Assembly (NCBI RefSeq): GCF_030704305.1
Contig: NZ_CP131935.1
Coordinates: 3,720,001-3,784,000 of the forward strand
Direction of reading: 5' to 3'
DNA: 64,000 nt
Origin: Massilia sp. R2A-15
GTDB taxonomy: Bacteria; Pseudomonadota; Gammaproteobacteria; Burkholderiales; Burkholderiaceae_D
Below are positions 29,691 through 39,883 of this stretch, piece by piece (within the stretch, counting starts at the first letter, position 1; each line of letters starts with the position of its first letter). Below the pieces are notes generated by a model. It worked only from the letters and a program-made list of their open reading frames with translations. It did not search any database and was not told the DNA's origin. A program made the position numbers and the translations under genes.

Positions 29691-30035
29691 TCAGCGGTGG
29701 CCAGTCGCCAGCGTGGACGGCAGGCTGCCCAGGTAGGCGGCGATATCGACGATGTCCTTGTTCGACAGTGGCTTGACTTGGCCGCCCATGATCGGGTTGC
29801 TGCGGCCGTTGGCGCCGTCGCCGCGCTTGTAAGCGGTCAGCGCGTGCGCGAGGTAGTCGGGATGCTGGCCAGCCAGCTTCGGATAGCTTGGATCGACCGG
29901 CTTGTTGAAGTCCGCGCCGTGGCAGGCCGCGCAGCTGTACTTCTTGACCAGAGCTTCGCCGCTGGCGATGTTGCCGCCCGCGGCAGCGTTGAACGAGACC
30001 ACGGCCGCAGCCAGCGCAATAATCATTTTTTTCAT
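29691..30035 (-). CDS. Periplasmic c-type cytochrome (class I)
   Basis: This 114-residue exported monoheme cytochrome has a signal peptide (1-19, NAAAG), the heme motif CAACH at 35-39 and a likely axial Met83 (NPIMGGQ). The pattern KLAGQHPDYLAHALTAYKRG is typical of cytochrome c4/c5-like domains used as small electron carriers. It follows the second cytochrome gene by 10 nt, and the two domains together resemble the two halves of cytochrome c4 as separate proteins. An electron transfer partner is not encoded nearby. The ATG at 30035 gives the signal peptide. Confidence 0.92.
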   Translation of the reverse strand: MKKMIIALAAAVVSFNAAAGGNIASGEALVKKYSCAACHGADFNKPVDPSYPKLAGQHPDYLAHALTAYKRGDGANGRSNPIMGGQVKPLSNKDIVDIAAYLGSLPSTLATGHR

Positions 30036-30045
30036 GGGCGTGTCC

Positions 30046-30372
30046 TTATTTATGCGTGGTCTGCGAATAGTACGCAGCGACGTCGGCGATGTCCTGGTCG
30101 GACAGGCCGGCGGCGATGCCGCGCATGGACGGATGCTTGCGCTCGCCCTTCTTGTACGCGTTGAGCGCACTCTCGATGTACTTGGCCGACTGGCCGCCGA
30201 TCATCGGCACCCGATACACTTCCGGGAACGAGGCCTTGTATTCAGGGATGCCGTGGCAGCCGATACACATTTCTACCTTGGCAGCTGCAGCCTTGGGATT
30301 TCCGACGATGTCTGCCGCGGCGGCGACATGAGCAACGCCGGCGAGCACGAGAAGTGCGAAGATTTTTTTCAT
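30046..30372 (-). CDS. Periplasmic c-type cytochrome (class I)
   Basis: This 108-residue exported monoheme cytochrome has a signal peptide (1-20, HVAAAAD), heme motif CIGCH at 36-40 and a likely axial Met83 (PSMRGIAAGL). It contains the same GGQSAKYIESALNAYKKGERKH core as its downstream partner, so the two probably arose by duplication. It is the first gene of a two-gene operon and is divergent from the MoxR gene. Of two near starts the ATG at 30372 (MKKIFALL) fits a signal peptide. Confidence 0.92.
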   Translation of the reverse strand: MKKIFALLVLAGVAHVAAAADIVGNPKAAAAKVEMCIGCHGIPEYKASFPEVYRVPMIGGQSAKYIESALNAYKKGERKHPSMRGIAAGLSDQDIADVAAYYSQTTHK

Positions 30373-30523
30373 AGGTTGCAAAGGTAAAGAGTAATCGGGT
30401 GCTAGCGCAAAAGTTACAATTTAGTCTACCAGCACGCGATTCTAACTGAAGACCGTCAGGCAGTCCACAATCGCCGCTTGGCTTATACTCGATCCAATTT
30501 CCATCATTTTCGGCACCGACTCC

Positions 30524-31390
30524 ATGCACGCTCATCATTCACCGCCGCCGCGTTTCGAAGGCACCGACACCTATGTCGCCACCAGCGACCTGAAACTGGC
30601 GGTCAACGCCGCCCTGACCCTGCAGCGCCCCCTGCTGATCAAGGGCGAACCGGGCACCGGCAAGACCATGCTGGCCGAGGAAGTGGCCGACGCGCTGGGC
30701 ATGCCGCTGATGCAGTGGCACATCAAGTCCACCACCAAGGCGCAGCAGGGCCTGTACGAATACGACGCCGTCTCGCGCCTGCGCGACTCGCAGCTGGGCG
30801 ACGAGCGCGTGCGCGACATCCACAACTACATCGTCAAGGGCGTGCTGTGGCAGGCCTTCACCGCCCCCGAGCCGGTGGTGCTGCTGATCGACGAAATCGA
30901 CAAGGCCGACATCGAGTTCCCCAACGACCTGCTGCGCGAACTCGATCGCATGGAGTTCTACGTCTACGAGACGCGCGAGATGGTCGTCGCCAAACACCGG
31001 CCGCTGGTGATCATCACCTCCAACAACGAGAAGGAGCTGCCGGACGCTTTTCTCCGCCGCTGCTTCTTCCACTACATCAAATTCCCGGACAAGGACACGA
31101 TGGAGGCGATCGTCAAGGTCCACTATCCGAGCCTGAAGCAGGACCTGCTGGCGCAGGCGCTGCAAAGCTTCTACGAAGTGCGCGACGTGCCCGGCCTGAA
31201 GAAGAAGCCGTCGACCTCGGAATTCCTCGACTGGCTGAAATTGCTGCTGGCCGAAGACATCGGCCCGGAAGCGCTGCGCAGCAAGGACACCAAGGCAGTG
31301 GTGCCGCCGCTGCACGGCGCGCTGCTCAAGAATGAGCAGGACGTGCACCTGTTCGAGCGCCTGGTCTACATGTCGCGCACCAACCGCTGA
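30524..31390 (+). CDS. MoxR-family AAA+ ATPase
   Basis: MoxR ATPases act as chaperones that load metal or assemble protein complexes, usually together with a VWA protein. The 288-residue protein has Walker A GEPGTGKT at 41-48, Walker B VVLLIDEIDKAD, sensor 1 (IITSNNEKELPDAFLRRCFF with the arginine finger) and the short lid domain. It heads a run with a GNAT gene (4 nt on) and a CoxE-like VWA gene. The MoxR-VWA pair is a standard functional couple; the client protein is not encoded here. Confidence 0.93.
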   Translation: MHAHHSPPPRFEGTDTYVATSDLKLAVNAALTLQRPLLIKGEPGTGKTMLAEEVADALGMPLMQWHIKSTTKAQQGLYEYDAVSRLRDSQLGDERVRDIHNYIVKGVLWQAFTAPEPVVLLIDEIDKADIEFPNDLLRELDRMEFYVYETREMVVAKHRPLVIITSNNEKELPDAFLRRCFFHYIKFPDKDTMEAIVKVHYPSLKQDLLAQALQSFYEVRDVPGLKKKPSTSEFLDWLKLLLAEDIGPEALRSKDTKAVVPPLHGALLKNEQDVHLFERLVYMSRTNR

Positions 31391-31394
31391 CGCC

Positions 31395-31982
31395 ATGATC
31401 CAGGTCGATCCCGTCACCCTCGAAGCGAACGGCGTGCGGCTCGAACCGCTGGCGCCGCATCACGCCGACGGCCTGCGCGCCGCCGCCCGCGACGGCGAAC
31501 TGTGGAAGCTGCGCGTGACCTCGGTGCCCGAGCCGGACCAGGTGGAGGCCTACATCGGCGCGGCGCTCGACATGCCGGGCCGGCGCGCGTTCGCCGTGCT
31601 CGAAGGCGACACCGTCATCGGCACTACCAGCTACCACGACATCGTGCCGGCCGTGGACCGGGTCGAAATCGGCTGGACCTGGTATGCGAAAAGCCGCCAG
31701 CGCAGCCACGTCAACAGCACCTGCAAGATGCTGCTGCTGGCGCACGCCTTCGACACGCTCGGCTGCGCGGTGGTCGGCCTGCGCACCGATAACTTCAACT
31801 ACGCCTCGCAGGCGGCGATCGAGCGGCTCGGGGCGAAGAAGGACGGCGTGATCCGCCACCACCATCCGCGCCGCGACGGCACCGTGCGCGACACCGTCAT
31901 GTACAGCATCGTGCGCGGCGAGTGGCCGGAAGTGCGCGCCCAGCTGGCCTACCGACTGCAGAAGCACGGCACATCATGCTGA
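31395..31982 (+). CDS. GNAT family N-acetyltransferase (RimJ/RimL-like)
   Basis: This 195-residue acetyltransferase of the RimJ/RimL type transfers acetyl groups from acetyl-CoA to a protein N-terminus or small amine. GNAT features are EANGVRLEPLAPHHADGL at the start, FAVLEGDTVIGTTSYHDI, EIGWTWYAKSRQRSHVN (in place of the usual acetyl-CoA pyrophosphate loop) and ALRTD-like GLRTDNFNYASQAAIERLGAKKDGV. It lies between the MoxR and VWA genes: 4 nt after the first, and its stop overlaps the VWA start by 7 nt. This position suggests it belongs to the same unit, although acetylation is not part of known MoxR systems. Confidence 0.88.
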   Translation: MIQVDPVTLEANGVRLEPLAPHHADGLRAAARDGELWKLRVTSVPEPDQVEAYIGAALDMPGRRAFAVLEGDTVIGTTSYHDIVPAVDRVEIGWTWYAKSRQRSHVNSTCKMLLLAHAFDTLGCAVVGLRTDNFNYASQAAIERLGAKKDGVIRHHHPRRDGTVRDTVMYSIVRGEWPEVRAQLAYRLQKHGTSC

Positions 31983-33145
31983 TCGATTTCTTCTTCACGC
32001 TGAAGGACGCCAAGATCCCGGTCACGATCAAGGAGTTCCTGACCTTGCTCGAAGCGATGGAAAAGGACCTCGCCGGGCAGTCGCTCGACGAGTTCTACTT
32101 CCTTTCGCGCCTCGCGCTGGTCAAGGACGAGGCCCACTTCGACAAATTCGACCGCGCGTTCGCACAGTACTTCAAGGGCATGAACGGCGCCTTCGAAGCC
32201 AACAGCGCGATCCCGCTCGACTGGCTGCTCAAGCGCATGGAGCGCGAGCTGACGCCCGAGCAAAGGGCCGCGCTGGAGAAATTCGGCTACGACAAGCTGA
32301 TGGACCGGCTCAACCAGTTGCTGAAGGAGCAGAAGGAGCGCCACGAAGGCGGCGGCAAATGGATCGGCACCGGCGGCACTTCGCCGTTCGGCAATGGCGG
32401 CACCAACCCGGAAGGCATCCGAATCGGCGGCGCCGGGCGCAACCGCACCGCGGTCAAGGTGTGGGAGCAGCGCGCCTACAAGGACTACGACGCCGAGCGC
32501 GAACTGGGCACGCGCAACATCAAGGTCGCGCTGCGGCGGCTGCGCAAGTTCGCGCGCGAAGGCGCCGAGGAAGAACTGGCGCTGGACGCGACCATCCGCG
32601 CCACCGCAAGCAATGCCGGCTGGCTCGACATCAAGATGCAGCCCGAGCGCAAGAACAAGATCAAGGTGCTGATGCTTCTCGACGTGGGCGGCAGCATGGA
32701 CGACCATATCGAGCGCACCGAGGAGCTGTTCTCGGCGGCGAAGACGGAATTCAAGAACATGGAGTTCTTCTACTTCCACAACTGCGTCTATGACTACCTG
32801 TGGAAGAACAACCGGCGCCGCAACGCCGAGCGCTTCCCGACCTGGGATATCCTGCGCAAGTACCCGCCGGACACCAAGCTGATTTTCGTCGGCGACGCGA
32901 CCATGAGCCCGTACGAGGTGCTGGCGCCGGGCGGGTCGGTCGAGTACAACAACGAGGAAGCCGGCGCCGAGTGGCTGGCGCGCTTCTGCAACGCCTTCCC
33001 GAAATTCATCTGGCTCAATCCGGAGCCGGAGGGCGTGTGGCAGTACAGGCAGTCGATCTCGGTCATCAAGCAGATCATGAACAACCGCATGTTCCCCTTG
33101 ACCATCGACGGCCTCGAGCGGGGCATGCGCCTGCTGAGCAAGTAA
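31976..33145 (+). CDS. VWA domain protein (CoxE-like), MoxR partner
   Basis: This 389-residue protein has an N-terminal helical region (1-150), a Gly-rich linker with GTGGTSPFGNGGTNPEG, and a von Willebrand A domain in the C-terminal half. The MIDAS loop reads LDVGGSMD near residues 235-242. The second position of the classic DxSxS is Gly, as is common in CoxE-like members. The start overlaps the GNAT stop. CoxE and relatives bind MoxR-type ATPases and help metal insertion, for example in CO dehydrogenase, but no such enzyme is in this window. Confidence 0.9.
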   Translation: MLIDFFFTLKDAKIPVTIKEFLTLLEAMEKDLAGQSLDEFYFLSRLALVKDEAHFDKFDRAFAQYFKGMNGAFEANSAIPLDWLLKRMERELTPEQRAALEKFGYDKLMDRLNQLLKEQKERHEGGGKWIGTGGTSPFGNGGTNPEGIRIGGAGRNRTAVKVWEQRAYKDYDAERELGTRNIKVALRRLRKFAREGAEEELALDATIRATASNAGWLDIKMQPERKNKIKVLMLLDVGGSMDDHIERTEELFSAAKTEFKNMEFFYFHNCVYDYLWKNNRRRNAERFPTWDILRKYPPDTKLIFVGDATMSPYEVLAPGGSVEYNNEEAGAEWLARFCNAFPKFIWLNPEPEGVWQYRQSISVIKQIMNNRMFPLTIDGLERGMRLLSK

Positions 33146-33160
33146 GACCGTCGCACCAGC

Positions 33161-33251
33161 GCAGGCGGAAACGCATGCGTTTCCCCCATGCTGAGCCTGC
33201 GACTCGGCGCATCATATTCAGCATGGGTGCCTGCCTTCGCAGGCACGACAT
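33161..33251. repeat. Type B inverted element
   Basis: Right arm: CAGCATGGGTGCCTGCCTTC followed by GCAGGCACGACA. Left arm: a degenerate GCAGGCGGAAACGCATGCG with CCCATGCTGAG. The CCATGCTGA/TCAGCATGG arms pair. The element lies between the VWA and antiporter genes, 3' of the VWA gene. Confidence 0.75.
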
Positions 33252-33337
33252 TCGATACGTTGGCGTTCTGGTAACGTGCCACGTCCTCCTCCACCGTCTT
33301 GTAGAATCGGCCATCACCGACTCGCACAGGACACCCC

Positions 33338-34528
33338 ATGCCCGACCTGCTGTCGATCCTGACCAGCCTCGCCTGGCCAGTAGCCATCGCTCTGGCCTGG
33401 CTGGCCGGCGAATTCGGCCAGCACTTCACCGGCCTGCCGCGCGTCACCTTCTACGGCCTGGTCGGCTTCGCGCTGGCCAGTGGCCAGGTCGGCATCCTGC
33501 CCGTGCCGAACGGCGGCGCCGCGCTGGTGGCGGCCGATATCGCCTTCGGCCTGATGCTGTTCGAACTGGGCTACCGCATCAACCTGCGCTGGTTCCGCAC
33601 CAATCCGTGGCTTGGCGTGGCCAGCCTGGTCGAAGCGGGCGCCACCTTCGCCGGAGTGCGATGGATCGCCCTGGCCTTCGGCACCGAGCCGACCACCGCG
33701 CTGATGCTCGCGGCCCTGGCGATGGCCACCTCGCCGGCTACGGTGGTGCGCGTCGTCAACGAGCAGCGCGCCTCCGGGCAGGTGACCGAGCGCGTGATGC
33801 ACCTGGCCGCGGTGAACTGCGTGCTGGCCGTCTTCGCCTTTAACCTGGTGGTCGGCTACTGGATGTTCCGCAGCACCGAAGACCTGGGCGAAGCCGCGTG
33901 GCTCAGCTTCCGCTCGCTGGTAGTCTCGGGCCTGGCCGGCGCCTTTGCCGGCGTCGCCGTCTCCGCCCTGCTGCGCGCGCTCGGCAACCTGGCGCAGGAC
34001 GCCACGGTCGCTTTCGCGCTGTCGGTGATCCTGCTCGTCTCGGTGACCTACACCTTCCGCCTTTCCCCGGTCGTCGCCGCGCTGGCCTTCGGCCTGACCG
34101 CGCGCCACCGCCGCGTCGCCTACGGCCAGGCTCAGCGCAGCTTCGGCGCCCTTGGCGACCTGCTCACCGTGCTGCTGTACGTGTATTGCGCCTCCATGCT
34201 CGACTGGCGCATCGTCACCGCCGGCCTCGTTCCGTCGCTGGCGATGGTGGCGGTGCGCCTGGTGACCAAGACCGCGGGCGTGGCGCTGTTCTCGCCGCTG
34301 TCCGGCATCTCGTGGCGCAAAGGCGCGCTGACCGGGCTGGGACTGGCGCCGCTGTCGATCTTCATCATCCTCGTGCTCGAACACGCGCGCGTGAGCGGCG
34401 TGGCGCTGCCGGCGGCCGCGCAGGCGATGGCGGCGGTCAGCCTGCTGCTTGAACTTGGCGCGCCGGTCATCCTGCAGCGCGCCCTGGTGTGGGCGCGCGA
34501 AACTCCGGAGGGTCAGCATGGCGCTTGA
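33338..34528 (+). CDS. Cation:proton antiporter (CPA2/Kef-like)
   Basis: This 396-residue inner-membrane protein has about 11-12 hydrophobic segments and matches the Na+/H+ exchanger domain of the CPA2 family ([47 protein letters not shown]). There is no RCK or TrkA-N regulatory domain at the C-terminus, so it is a bare transport domain. Ion specificity (K+ or Na+) cannot be read from the sequence. Its 3' end overlaps the YbdK gene by 11 nt, which suggests co-expression. Confidence 0.85.
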   Translation: MPDLLSILTSLAWPVAIALAWLAGEFGQHFTGLPRVTFYGLVGFALASGQVGILPVPNGGAALVAADIAFGLMLFELGYRINLRWFRTNPWLGVASLVEAGATFAGVRWIALAFGTEPTTALMLAALAMATSPATVVRVVNEQRASGQVTERVMHLAAVNCVLAVFAFNLVVGYWMFRSTEDLGEAAWLSFRSLVVSGLAGAFAGVAVSALLRALGNLAQDATVAFALSVILLVSVTYTFRLSPVVAALAFGLTARHRRVAYGQAQRSFGALGDLLTVLLYVYCASMLDWRIVTAGLVPSLAMVAVRLVTKTAGVALFSPLSGISWRKGALTGLGLAPLSIFIILVLEHARVSGVALPAAAQAMAAVSLLLELGAPVILQRALVWARETPEGQHGA

Positions 34529-35633
34529 ACCGTTCGCCAAATCGAATGCGCTGACCTTCGGCGTCGAACTCGAACTGCAGCTGGTCAGCCTGTCCGACTT
34601 CGACCTGACGCCGGCCAGTCCGGACCTACTGCACCTGCTGGCGCAGAAGCCCTTCCCCGGCAACGTCACGCCGGAGATCACCGAGAGCATGATCGAGATT
34701 AATTCGAGCGTGCAGACCCACCACAAGCCGCTGCTGGCCGAACTGCGCGCGATCCGCGACACGCTGGTGGCGGCGGCCGACAAGCTCAATATCGGCATCT
34801 GCGGCGGCGGCACGCACCCGTTCCAGCATTGGTCCGAGCAGAAGATCTATCCGAAGCAGCGCTTCCAGGAGCTGTCGGTGCTGTATGGCTACCTGGCCAA
34901 GCAGTTCACCATCTTCGGCCAGCACGTGCACATCGGCTGCAGCTCGGGCGACGACGCGCTGTTCCTGCTCCATTCGCTGTCGCGCTACGTGCCGCACTTC
35001 ATCGCGCTGTCGGCGTCGTCGCCGTTCGTGCAGGGGCGCGACACCCTGTTCGAATCGGCGCGGCTCAATTCCGTGTTTGCGTTTCCGATGAGCGGGCGGG
35101 CGCCGTTCTGCCTGCGCTGGGACGACTTCGCCAACGTCTATTACGCCAAGATGGAAGCGACCGGCATCATCAGGAGCATGAAGGACTTTTACTGGGACAT
35201 CCGGCCCAAGCCCGAGTACGGCACCATCGAGCTGCGCGTATGCGACACGCCGCTGACGGTGGAACGGGCGGCTGCGCTGGCGGGATACTTGCAGGCGCTG
35301 TGCCGGCACCTGCTGGAGCGGCGCGAAGCCGCGCCGTGCGAGGACGACTACCTGGTCTATAACTACAACCGCTTCCAGGCCTGCCGCTTCGGGCTCGACG
35401 GCGCCGTGACGCATCCGAAGACTTACCAGACGGTGGCGCTGCGCGAGGACATCCTGCAAACGCTCGAGGCGATGGAGCCGCACGCGGAGTCGCTGGGCGG
35501 GTCTTCCGCCCTCGCCCACTTGCGCGACGTGGCCAACGGCGCCAGCGACGCCAACTTCCTGCGCCAGCAATTCGGGCGGCACGGCGGATGCGAAGGTGTG
35601 GTGGACGAGGCGATCCGCGTTTTCCGCGGCTGA
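34518..35633 (+). CDS. YbdK-type carboxylate-amine ligase (glutamate-cysteine ligase family 2)
   Basis: This 371-residue ATP-dependent ligase belongs to the GCS2 family. E. coli YbdK has weak glutamate-cysteine ligase activity, and the true product is usually unknown. Family signatures are [12 protein letters not shown], the [15 protein letters not shown] region, [13 protein letters not shown], and [34 protein letters not shown] is also present. A good GGAGGG ribosome-binding site lies 6 nt before the ATG at 34518, inside the antiporter gene. It converges on an amidotransferase gene (35713) across a Pal27 pair. The ligase and gamma-glutamyl hydrolase-like gene may form a synthesis/breakdown pair, but this is inference. 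Confidence 0.9.
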   Translation: MALEPFAKSNALTFGVELELQLVSLSDFDLTPASPDLLHLLAQKPFPGNVTPEITESMIEINSSVQTHHKPLLAELRAIRDTLVAAADKLNIGICGGGTHPFQHWSEQKIYPKQRFQELSVLYGYLAKQFTIFGQHVHIGCSSGDDALFLLHSLSRYVPHFIALSASSPFVQGRDTLFESARLNSVFAFPMSGRAPFCLRWDDFANVYYAKMEATGIIRSMKDFYWDIRPKPEYGTIELRVCDTPLTVERAAALAGYLQALCRHLLERREAAPCEDDYLVYNYNRFQACRFGLDGAVTHPKTYQTVALREDILQTLEAMEPHAESLGGSSALAHLRDVANGASDANFLRQQFGRHGGCEGVVDEAIRVFRG

Positions 35634-35641
35634 ATGAAGAT

Positions 35642-35709
35642 GGGGTCAGGTCCGCAGGACCAGACCCCGGGCCAGCGCAGGCGGGGTCTGGTCCTGCGGA
35701 CCTGACCCC
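35642..35709. repeat. Pal27 inverted pair in a convergent gap
   Basis: An A-A copy at 35642-35668 and a T-T copy at 35683-35709 are separated by 14 nt. The two are perfect reverse complements, so a 27-bp stem between copies is possible as an alternative to two local hairpins. Confidence 0.93.
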
Positions 35710-35712
35710 AAT

Positions 35713-36651
35713 TCAAAATCGCGTCTCGCGCGCGGCGCGCAGGAACTCGTCGAGGATCGGCGTGCAATCGAGCAGTTCGCGCCCGCCGGCGCGGTGGAAC
35801 TCGGGATGCCACTGCAGCCCCATGACGAAGTCGGCGCGCTGGTAGCGGATCGCCTCGATCACGCCATCCGGATCCGACATCGCCTCGATCGCGATATCGC
35901 GCCCGAGGTCCTTGACCGCCTGGTGGTGGATCGAATTGACGACCGGCCGCCGCTGGTCCGGAAACAGGCGGCCGAGCGTGGATCCCGGCGCGAACACGAT
36001 CGCATGCTTGTGCGCGTCGTATTCGTCGTTCACGTGCGCCAGCGCCTCCGGAATGTTGGTCACCACGTCCTGGTACAAGGTGCCGCCGAATGCCACGTTG
36101 ATCAGCTGGCAGCCGCGGCAGATCCCCAGCACCGGCTTGCCGGCATCGACGAATTCATGCAGCAGCTCGAGTTCGTACAGGTCGCGCGCGCGGTCGCCAC
36201 CCCACTCCGGGCGCGTGGCGACTTCCGAATAGGTCTGCGGCGACACGTCGGCGCCGCCCTGCAGCACCAGCCCGTCGAGGTGGCGAGCGTAGTGGCGCAA
36301 GGTGATGTTGCTCGGATGGAGCAGCCCGTTGGTGTTGACCGTCGGGACCATGAACACCAGCACGTCGCGCGACATCACCCATTGGGCAATCGACTCTTCC
36401 AGGTACTGCAGGTTCTTCGAGCGCAGCCCGGTGGAGCCCGGCTCGGGATGAAAAATCCGCGCCGACACGCCGATGCGCAGGGTGCGCCGCATGAAGTCGC
36501 GGCTGAAGCGGTCGCGCAGCGCGCGAAACCGCGACGACAGCACGCGCCCGGCCAGCGCCAGCGGCGTGTCGCCGCGACGCTGCCAGCGCGGCAGGTCGCC
36601 GGGTTCGCGCCGGTCCGGCAAGCGGCCCGGCGGTTGTTCTGGTTCTGTCAT
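35713..36651 (-). CDS. Class I glutamine amidotransferase-like gamma-glutamyl hydrolase (peptidase C26, PuuD-like)
   Basis: This 312-residue protein of the peptidase C26 family includes gamma-glutamyl-GABA hydrolase PuuD. The nucleophile elbow is GICRGCQLINVAFGG with Cys178, and the catalytic His is in LQWHPEFH near residue 290. An additional N-terminal extension of about 55 residues, rich in Arg and Pro, precedes the core (RTLRIGVSARI) and has no known role. The ATG at 36651 (MTEPEQ) is preferred; the 48-nt in-frame extension upstream is repeat sequence. It likely cleaves a gamma-glutamyl amide, possibly of the product of the convergent YbdK-like ligase. Confidence 0.85.
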   Translation of the reverse strand: MTEPEQPPGRLPDRREPGDLPRWQRRGDTPLALAGRVLSSRFRALRDRFSRDFMRRTLRIGVSARIFHPEPGSTGLRSKNLQYLEESIAQWVMSRDVLVFMVPTVNTNGLLHPSNITLRHYARHLDGLVLQGGADVSPQTYSEVATRPEWGGDRARDLYELELLHEFVDAGKPVLGICRGCQLINVAFGGTLYQDVVTNIPEALAHVNDEYDAHKHAIVFAPGSTLGRLFPDQRRPVVNSIHHQAVKDLGRDIAIEAMSDPDGVIEAIRYQRADFVMGLQWHPEFHRAGGRELLDCTPILDEFLRAARETRF

Positions 36652-36673
36652 TGGCGCCCCGTGGTGGTGGAAC

Positions 36674-36697
36674 GGGTCTGACCCGCGGGTCGGCCCC
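36674..36697. repeat. Short GC-palindrome related to Pal27
   Basis: The sequence has GGGTCTGACCC directly followed by GCGGGTCGGCCCC, an imperfect stem of the subtype also seen at 39825 and 24189. It lies between two minus-strand genes, 3' of the receiver-like gene. Confidence 0.7.
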
Positions 36698-36702
36698 ATG
36701 TG

Positions 36703-37530
36703 TCAAGGCAGCGACATCAGCTTCTTGATCGCCGAGTACAAATGCCGGTCGGCCACCGGCTTGTCGAGCAGCCCGCGCACGCCGACCGCGCGCGCGCGCG
36801 GCGCGTCGTAGTTAAAACTGCGCCCGACCAGGAACACCACCGCCGTGCGCGCCGCCGCCGGCAGCCCCTTGACGTCGGCGCACAGCCGGTACGGATCGAC
36901 CTGCGGCGTCGAGGTGTTGATCATCAGGACCGACACCGCCGTCTCGTCGCACAGCCGCAGCGCGGCGCCGGCGCTGTCGGTCCACTCGACCGGCCAGCGG
37001 CGCGGCCCGAACACCTTGGCCACGTGGTCGCGGAAGGCGCCGCCCTTGTCGACGATCAGGATGGCGCCCGACGGCGGCTCCTTGCGCTTCTGCTCATGCT
37101 GGGCCGGATCGGTCAGGTCGATGTCCAGCCGCGGCTTGCGGCGCCGCTCGATCACCACCGGCGACAGACCGCGCGCGGTCAGCTGGGCCAGCGCCTGCGC
37201 GCGCTTGTGCACCAGGCCGGCGAGCAGCTGGTGCATGCGCGTCCCGTCCAGCGGACGCGGCAGCTGCGGAAAGGGGAAAGCGGGAGCCGGGGAGCCGATC
37301 AGCAGGGCCGGCGTGATGTCGGTGGGGTTGGCGCCGGACAGCGCGGCCAGGGCCGGAAGGTGGTCGCCATTGACGATGTAGAGGTCGGGCTCCTGCAGGC
37401 TGTCCTCGAGCAGGCAGAAATACGACGGCCCGGGCGGCGGCGCCTGCGCCAGCGCCGCGCTGATCTCGGCGCATTCTGGCGCCTCGAAACCGATCAGGCG
37501 CACTGCGAACGGAAATTTAGAAGAATGCAT
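36703..37530 (-). CDS. Degenerate response-regulator (pseudo-receiver) protein
   Basis: This 275-residue cytoplasmic protein has an N-terminal region of unknown fold (1-150) and a C-terminal receiver-like domain (156-275: AILIVDKGGAFRDHVAKVF ... VGVRGLLDKPV). The phosphoacceptor Asp is replaced by Asn205 (LMINTSTP) and the acidic pair is reduced to Asp161-Lys162. The signature Lys257 remains. Phosphorylation is therefore unlikely, and the domain probably acts by protein-protein contact. There is no output domain or adjacent kinase. It is divergent from parE. Confidence 0.75.
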   Translation of the reverse strand: MHSSKFPFAVRLIGFEAPECAEISAALAQAPPPGPSYFCLLEDSLQEPDLYIVNGDHLPALAALSGANPTDITPALLIGSPAPAFPFPQLPRPLDGTRMHQLLAGLVHKRAQALAQLTARGLSPVVIERRRKPRLDIDLTDPAQHEQKRKEPPSGAILIVDKGGAFRDHVAKVFGPRRWPVEWTDSAGAALRLCDETAVSVLMINTSTPQVDPYRLCADVKGLPAAARTAVVFLVGRSFNYDAPRARAVGVRGLLDKPVADRHLYSAIKKLMSLP

Positions 37531-37694
37531 GTCGACACGCCGAAGGCGGGCCAGCGGCCATGTGGCGCTGCCTCGCTTTGAATCTAGTCATAATTGCGCC
37601 GGCTGGCAAGCACAATCACTCTGGTACAAGGTCGTTCCGCGTCAAACCGACCGCAACGCGATCCTAACTATTTTCTGCATTTCGTGGCGGTCGA

Positions 37695-37724
37695 TTGTAA
37701 ACACGCCCGACAATTGCGTAGAAT
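37695..37724 (+). promoter_or_regulatory. Candidate sigma-70 promoter for parE
   Basis: TTGTAA (37695-37700) and TAGAAT (37719-37724) are spaced by 18 bp and lie about 95 nt before the parE ATG. The -10 matches 5 of 6 and the -35 matches 4 of 6 consensus positions. Confidence 0.45.
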
Positions 37725-37819
37725 ATCGCCGGGAAAAGACTGTGTTTTTATCCAGTTACCGCGCAGACACGATAGAATGCGCAGGCATTTCCCAATTCAA
37801 ATTACAAGTTTGACCAAGT

Positions 37820-39817
<1,998 letters not shown>

Positions 39818-39824
39818 TGGGTCT

Positions 39825-39848
39825 GGGGTCTGACCCCGCGGGGTCAGA
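39825..39848. repeat. Short GC-palindrome between parE and parC
   Basis: GGGGTCTGACCCC is followed by GCGGGGTCAGA. The ACCCC/GGGGT portion forms a tight stem. It is related to the 24189 and 36674 copies. No T-run follows (a single TTTT comes later), so read-through into parC is expected. Confidence 0.7.
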
Positions 39849-39883
39849 GCCTGGTTTTCTCCCGAACTGAATTTGAAATAACC

